From the NCBI GenBank assembly GCA_963597395.1, contig CAVBPX010000002.1, positions 1 to 64,000 of the forward strand: a DNA stretch of 64,000 nucleotides. Direction: 5' to 3'. How positions within the stretch are numbered: position 1 is the first letter of the stretch; each line of letters starts with the position of its first letter. Shown here piece by piece: positions 60,168-64,000 of this stretch. Under the pieces are notes generated by a model. It had not been told where the DNA came from. It saw only the letters and a program-made list of their open reading frames with translations, and did no database searches. The stretch comes from Hallerella sp963597395 (lineage in GTDB: Bacteria > Fibrobacterota > Fibrobacteria > Fibrobacterales > Fibrobacteraceae). Position numbers and translations under genes: made by a program.

Positions 60168-60755
60168 ATGAAACTTCGTGTCGCGTCATTTTTGCTGAGT
60201 TCCGCCCTTTGTTTTTTATGCTCATGCGGAGGCACTTCCGAAGGCGGCAACCTGGAAATGCCCGAGAACATGCCGCCCGCCTGCCGGGAAATAGACTTTG
60301 TGGCCCAGCCCGACATGCGAGAACTGTGCGGAGTCCGCACGGTCCGCTTCAAGTCCTACCGCAACATTCCCAAGGAACGCTACCTGGTAAACCCCAAGGA
60401 CGCGAAGATAGTCCTCGCCGAAAACAGGATGGAACTCCGCATTCCCGGAAACTTCCCCGTCACGCTCAGCGGACAAATCACGAAGGACATCCGTTTTGAC
60501 CAGGACGCCCGCCTGAACAAGATTCCGAACCGCTACGAATACATCGAAGGCTACCTGAGCAGCGAAAAGAAGCGCGAAAACCGCATCCGCGCGTTCCGCA
60601 TCACGATTCCGACCGATGCCGGCACCGAATACGAATACTGCTTCCGCATTCCCGAACGCCTCGGAAACGACCGCACCCGCAGCCAGGCCATGGGAAACCG
60701 CCTCGAAAAAATTGCCTGCTCGGACTTCACCTTCCTTTCGAACAAGCGAAAGTAA
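60168..60755 (+). CDS. lipoprotein, function unknown
   Basis: 195 residues. Signal MKLRVASFLLSSALCFLCSC with lipobox LCSC (Cys ~20) and a short Gly/Ser spacer. The mature part is mixed alpha/beta (FVAQPDMRELCGVRTVRFKSYRNIPKERYLV; MELRIPGNFPVTLSGQITKDIRFDQDARLNKIPNRYEYIEGYLSSEKK; AGTEYEYCFRIPERLG) with several Cys. No family recognised. Convergent with the mcrC-like gene 13 bp on. Confidence 0.75.
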   Translation: MKLRVASFLLSSALCFLCSCGGTSEGGNLEMPENMPPACREIDFVAQPDMRELCGVRTVRFKSYRNIPKERYLVNPKDAKIVLAENRMELRIPGNFPVTLSGQITKDIRFDQDARLNKIPNRYEYIEGYLSSEKKRENRIRAFRITIPTDAGTEYEYCFRIPERLGNDRTRSQAMGNRLEKIACSDFTFLSNKRK

Positions 60756-60768
60756 AGGCCCGGACTTT

Positions 60769-61848
60769 TTATTCGCCTTTTATCGGAAGCGGAACCGCAA
60801 TTTTGTGGAAGCCCTCAAAAGACTTTATTTTGACACACTGTTCCACGACAGTTTTGCTCGGATCAAAAGAGTTCGCCGTTTTCTGTGTGCCGTTTTCCTC
60901 ATCGGGCCAACCGAGGTCCTTCAGAATTTTCTTATCCCGAGCGTAACCCGAAATTTCGCGCACATCATCGACAATCCCGCTATTTCCTTTTTCGTAGCGA
61001 GGCTTGTATTTGGCGTCTAGAATGATTTTTTCGTCCTCCCCCGTTTTGACAAAATCCACTTGCGTCCTGTGAGAGCCTTTGACCTGGAAATGAATTTTCC
61101 CGGGATACGCCTTTTTCAAAAGATGCAGCACATGCATTTCATAAAGGCGCGACATATTGATGCAAAACGGACGGACAGAATGCACTTGGGAACTGGATCT
61201 GTTCATGTCGCGGTCAAAGTACCGCAAAATCATTTCGGCCACACGAACCGCCTCGGCATAATGGGGATACTCGGAGAAATCGTCCGAGACTTCGAAAAAA
61301 GCGGACTTTATGCATCCGAGCCTACGGAACAGCGCTTCGCATGATTTTAACGGAATATTTTTCAGCTGCGATTCCGCGACGAGGAGCGCCTTTTTCAAAA
61401 AACGATTTTCGGGCGTATCAACCGTATATTCCTGAAACTTGCAATAGTTCCGGTCTTCGCGCTTGTTCAACACATTCTTCCGGAGATTACGGATAAACGA
61501 AATGCGCCCACGAACCTTGGACTGCAAATTTTCTTCGCGATGAACATAACCCTTGCGAAGCCCCTTCTTCGAAAGAATCCACTTCCAGGGCCGTAGCGAA
61601 CAGTCGGATGTAGTCGGTTTCCTTTTTCGCATCGTCCAATTTTTTGGGCAATACCTGAACAGGGATTGGCTCTTTGCCTTCAGTTCACCGTCTATACCCA
61701 AATGCCTAGGAGCAAGATCTTTTTTTTCTTTTTCGTCTTTGAACGTTTTTTGAAATGCAGAACGCAGTTCGGACTTTTCGGACTCGCCCATTTCCGCTTG
61801 GGCAAGTTCGTCGTCCGTTATCTGCTTATGTTCATGAATGGAAATCAT
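60769..61848 (-). CDS. mcrC: McrC-like restriction component, damaged in its N-terminal third
   Basis: 359 residues as read. The C-terminal two thirds fit McrC: KGLRKGYVHREENLQSKVRGRISFIRNLRKNVLN, FQEYTVDTPENRFLKKALL and a PD-(D/E)xK nuclease core around VDFVKTGEDEKIILDAKYKPRY. Residues ~58-92, however, read as unrelated text in this frame, while the +1 frame of the same DNA (61568-61675) reads EPIPVQVLPKKLDDAKKETD then YIRLFATALEVDSFE, which looks like authentic McrC. The segment usually found between this and KGLRKGYV also seems missing. So two frame-changing events, together frame-neutral, lie inside the gene. It starts by TAATG overlap with mcrB. Confidence 0.75.
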   Translation of the reverse strand: MISIHEHKQITDDELAQAEMGESEKSELRSAFQKTFKDEKEKKDLAPRHLGIDGELKAKSQSLFRYCPKNWTMRKRKPTTSDCSLRPWKWILSKKGLRKGYVHREENLQSKVRGRISFIRNLRKNVLNKREDRNYCKFQEYTVDTPENRFLKKALLVAESQLKNIPLKSCEALFRRLGCIKSAFFEVSDDFSEYPHYAEAVRVAEMILRYFDRDMNRSSSQVHSVRPFCINMSRLYEMHVLHLLKKAYPGKIHFQVKGSHRTQVDFVKTGEDEKIILDAKYKPRYEKGNSGIVDDVREISGYARDKKILKDLGWPDEENGTQKTANSFDPSKTVVEQCVKIKSFEGFHKIAVPLPIKGE

Positions 61849-63083
61849 TACGTTTCTTTTGACGAATCCGAAGTTTGAGCATTTTGAGTTTCGCCTTTAC
61901 ACAACGATTCGACATTTGCCGAAGACTTGAGAAGACCGTCCTTTTTATATTCCTCAATAAGCGGAATGACTTCGTAATTCCACTTCAACTTCAGTTCATC
62001 AAGCGTCTTTGCCATAAAGTAGCTGTGACCGACCATCAAATCATCAAGGTCAACATCCGGGGATTTATTTTCTTTTATGATTTCTTTTGCCTGTTCGAAT
62101 TTTTTAACGGCTTCTTCTTTAACGGTTGAATCCTTGTCGGCATAATAATTTTTCAAAGCCTCTTCATCCGACTTTAGCGTCACGAACGCAAATCGGCGGC
62201 GGATGGCGTAGTCAAGCGAGCCCGTGCTACGGTCGGTCGTGTTCATCGTGCCGATGATGTAGAGGTTCTTCGGAACACTGAACAAAGTTTTTGAATAAGG
62301 GAGTGTCACCGAAATAGGATGTTCGGCGCCTTCGCGCTTGTCGGCCTCCAACAGGGTAATCAGTTCCCCGAATATTTTGGAAACATTTCCCCGGTTGATT
62401 TCATCGATGATGAGGACGATAGGATTGTCTGCCTTTGCCTGATATTCCTTTTTGACGGCTTCGATGAAAGCTTGGGCATACTGTTGCCAATTGTCTTCAC
62501 ATCCTTTGCCCAAAGCCTGCAATTTAATTTTTTCGAGATTAAGCGGAGAAGGAGAATAATTTTCCTTTTGAATTTTGGATGTTGTACTTCGGCAGCTGAC
62601 CGTCGTATTGCCGTCTTTCCACCAAACATACAGCGAAGACTTTCCCGTCACCGTTGGAATTTCTTTTTTATTTTCAAACCCTTTTATCTTTTGCAGATAA
62701 TCGTCAATGCATTCTACAATATTCTGACGGTCATCGGTTTCCACGGCTTTACAGGCCCTTTTTAATATGCCATCTTCCGGCTCATATGTTACGCCAAGGC
62801 TTTCGCCCTTTTCGCTTGTCAATACACGAGGTTTTAACCCTTCTACAAAATCCTCATAGTCAAAAGACTGGTGAAATGTCGTAAAAAATATACGGTCTCC
62901 CTGCAACTCTCTGTATTTTTCCATCACTTTTGCGTGGCTGGTAAAATCAACATCTTCATTAAGCACTTTCAGAGCCAGCGCCGCCGTGTTATATGTTTTG
63001 CCGGTGCCGGGGGCGCCTTGCAGGATGATGTTCTTTTTGAGCTCAAGAAGTTTTTTCCAGTTTTCAAGTTCTTCAGTGTTCAT
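61848..63083 (-). CDS. mcrB: McrB-like AAA+ (GTPase-type) restriction subunit
   Basis: 411 residues from the ATG at 63081-63083 with GGAGA upstream. Walker A ILQGAPGTGKTYNTAALA (residue ~18), Walker B PIVLIIDEINRGNVSKIFGELITLLE, and the McrB hallmark YIIGTMNTTDRSTGSLDYAIRRRFAFV, which replaces the usual NTP sensor. It drives McrC on modified DNA. There is no obvious N-terminal DNA-recognition domain: the AAA part begins within 20 residues, so target reading may reside elsewhere or be lost. Coupled to mcrC by TAATG. Confidence 0.88.
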   Translation of the reverse strand: MNTEELENWKKLLELKKNIILQGAPGTGKTYNTAALALKVLNEDVDFTSHAKVMEKYRELQGDRIFFTTFHQSFDYEDFVEGLKPRVLTSEKGESLGVTYEPEDGILKRACKAVETDDRQNIVECIDDYLQKIKGFENKKEIPTVTGKSSLYVWWKDGNTTVSCRSTTSKIQKENYSPSPLNLEKIKLQALGKGCEDNWQQYAQAFIEAVKKEYQAKADNPIVLIIDEINRGNVSKIFGELITLLEADKREGAEHPISVTLPYSKTLFSVPKNLYIIGTMNTTDRSTGSLDYAIRRRFAFVTLKSDEEALKNYYADKDSTVKEEAVKKFEQAKEIIKENKSPDVDLDDLMVGHSYFMAKTLDELKLKWNYEVIPLIEEYKKDGLLKSSANVESLCKGETQNAQTSDSSKET

Positions 63084-63235
63084 AATATCTCCTTTTAGTT
63101 CACCTCTAAAAATACAATAATTCGCAAGAAAAACTCCGTCCCGGTCAATTTCCCGTCTTTTTGCGTTCTGCACGGGGGATAGTTCCCGTCAATCCCGGTC
63201 CTTTCGAACCGTTTTAGCCCCTTCCGGGGCGTCCT

Positions 63236-63400
63236 CTATGCGGACCGGACACAGAGTCCCCCTTGTTTCAGCTTCTCGAGCGTCACGAGGCGCGAGAAGT
63301 TGTAGCACATCGCTCCAAGAAGCCAAGATGTGCAATTCTGTATCAAGCAATGCTGCAAAATCAGCATTCTTTTCGGGATAGGATATGCGGACAATTTTTT
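63236..63400 (-). pseudogene. possible transposase C-terminal remnant
   Basis: One minus-strand frame reads HCLIQNCTSWLLGAMCYNFS, RLVTLEKLKQGGLCVRSA and stop (TAG at 63236-63238). A hydrophobic WLLGAMCYNFSRLVTLEKL ending recalls the C-terminus of DDE (IS4/IS1380-like) transposases. No start, no DDE residues. The rest of the 63084-63406 stretch shows no intact gene. Confidence 0.3.
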
Positions 63401-63406
63401 GGACTG

Positions 63407-63544
63407 TTAGAATTTTTTTTCCGTTAACTCTTCTCGCTGTTCGTTCCACACGGCGACAAGGGCATTCAGGCCGGAATCCGAAAAGTTCCTTTCCTTTGCC
63501 GAAAGATCCTCAATCGAATGCCAGCCGTAAGCAATTTCCGTCAT
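63407..63544 (-). pseudogene. N-terminal remnant of a Fic-family protein
   Basis: 45 codons with a good ribosome site (GGAGAAGAG before the ATG at 63542-63544): MTEIAYGWHSIEDLSAKERN, then FSDSGLNALVAVWNEQREEL, then TEKKF and stop. The GWxxIEDL...L.AL..VWNEQR pattern is how a group of Fic (AMP-transferase/filamentation) proteins begins; the HPFxxGNGR catalytic core is absent. It starts 17 bp after the NIF3-family stop and is cut next to a transposase-like remnant. Confidence 0.5.
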
Positions 63545-63561
63545 GCTCTTCTCCAAAACTT

Positions 63562-64000
63562 TTACACCGGATTGTCCAGATCGATGAATTCCGCGGGGAT
63601 GGAAAGTTCCGTGCGGATTTTTTCGGCGAGGGCGCGGACGCCGAAGATTTCGGTCCGGTGGTGGCCGCAGCCTATCAGGTTGAACCGTTTTTCTTCGCAC
63701 GCGATCGGCACCGATTCGCGGAGCTCTCCCGTGATGAACGCGTCGCAACCGAGTCCTATCGCCTCGTCGATGCCGCTCGCGCCACTTCCGCTGCAAATTC
63801 CCACGCGGCGAATTTTCTCGCACCCGAACATCAGCGCGGTCTGCACGCCATGTTCAAAGACACTCTCCGCGCGGGCCAAAAATTCCTTTTTCGAAACGGG
63901 ACTTTCGAAGTCCGCAATGACGCCCACCGTCCGTTCGCCTTCGCGCATAAATCCCTGCACAGGGTTCAGGCGCATCGCCTTCGCAATTTGCGCATTGTTC
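63562..64000 (-). CDS. NIF3/DUF34-family dinuclear metal-binding protein (partial, N-terminus outside window)
   Basis: 146 C-terminal residues visible; the frame continues past the window end (NNAQIAKAMRLNPVQGFM...). Family traits: VGICSGSGASGIDEAIGLGCDAFITGELRE (the metal-site Asp/Glu block) and RFNLIGCGHHRTEIFGVRALAEKI (the GHxxxE metal site near the C-terminus). NIF3-like proteins form hexamers with two metals per subunit; proposed roles include hydrolysis linked to damaged folates or nucleotides, none certain. Confidence 0.85.
   Translation of the reverse strand, partial: NNAQIAKAMRLNPVQGFMREGERTVGVIADFESPVSKKEFLARAESVFEHGVQTALMFGCEKIRRVGICSGSGASGIDEAIGLGCDAFITGELRESVPIACEEKRFNLIGCGHHRTEIFGVRALAEKIRTELSIPAEFIDLDNPV

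Noticed and set aside
63100..63113. TCACCTCTAAAAAT also found (reverse complement) at 9303-9316, suggesting a mobile-element end
   Set aside because: A 14-base match between two AT-rich sites in 64 kb is expected by chance; no transposase or target duplication accompanies either.

Overview
The window looks like a chromosomal piece of a GC-rich relative of Fibrobacter (Fibrobacterota). The case rests on several traits together: lipoproteins with formylglycine-generating-enzyme (FGE) folds, paired PCMD-type lipoproteins with Ser-rich linkers, a PorU/gingipain-like peptidase of type IX secretion style, a GH9 glycanase with a C-terminal sorting-like domain, a GH94 phosphorylase, an OmpA protein with thrombospondin type 3 repeats, and a NADH-module-less Nuo cluster. 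It is a scaffold with one run of N (58278-58371) and genes cut at both ends. No phage, complete insertion sequence, rRNA or CRISPR array was seen.

Layout. 1-5189 (minus): tightly overlapping envelope operon of an AlgX/AlgJ-like SGNH lipoprotein, a transglutaminase-like protein, a polytopic GT-C-like protein and an FGE/beta-propeller lipoprotein cut by the window edge. 5246-7119 (plus): aguB-aguA, agmatine to putrescine. 7116-9225: RNase HI, a GT9-like fragment and a PHP phosphoesterase. 9320-13711 (minus): outer-membrane barrel plus two PCMD lipoproteins. 13750-16816 (minus): an AT-rich, foreign-looking pair, including an 848-residue secreted protein with two carbohydrate-binding-like modules. 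16946-20069 (minus): PadR regulator and GH94 phosphorylase. 20161-29496 (minus): fumarase, hisH, hisF, tldD, PorU-like peptidase and a membrane protein packed as one operon. 29647-32868 (plus): DTAK-repeat protein, LemA and a large membrane partner. 32884-34896 (minus): GH9.

35083-47870 (plus): rel (ppGpp synthetase/hydrolase), a small unknown gene and the nuo cluster A-BC-D-H-I-J-K-L-M-N, with NuoB and NuoC fused and NuoE/F/G absent. 47931-53600: large FGE-like lipoprotein, long-chain acyl-CoA synthetase (minus) and glutamate dehydrogenase, whose leader holds three copies of a palindromic motif. 53725-55095: accessory stretch with a decayed toxin-antitoxin pair. 55462-58238: OmpA/TSP3 protein, dCMP deaminase and tRNA-Pro. 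58239-64000: gap, small lipoproteins, exonuclease III, an McrBC pair with a damaged McrC, remnants of a Fic gene and possibly a transposase, and a partial NIF3-family gene.

Together the genes describe a fermentative or anaerobic polysaccharide degrader with a surface export apparatus, intracellular phosphorolysis of beta-glucan oligomers, fumarate metabolism, a proton-pumping ferredoxin- or unknown-donor complex I, and GDH-based ammonia assimilation. At least seven genes have a TA(T/A)(A/C)TT-type -10 box only 6-8 nt before the start codon and no Shine-Dalgarno, suggesting frequent leaderless transcripts.
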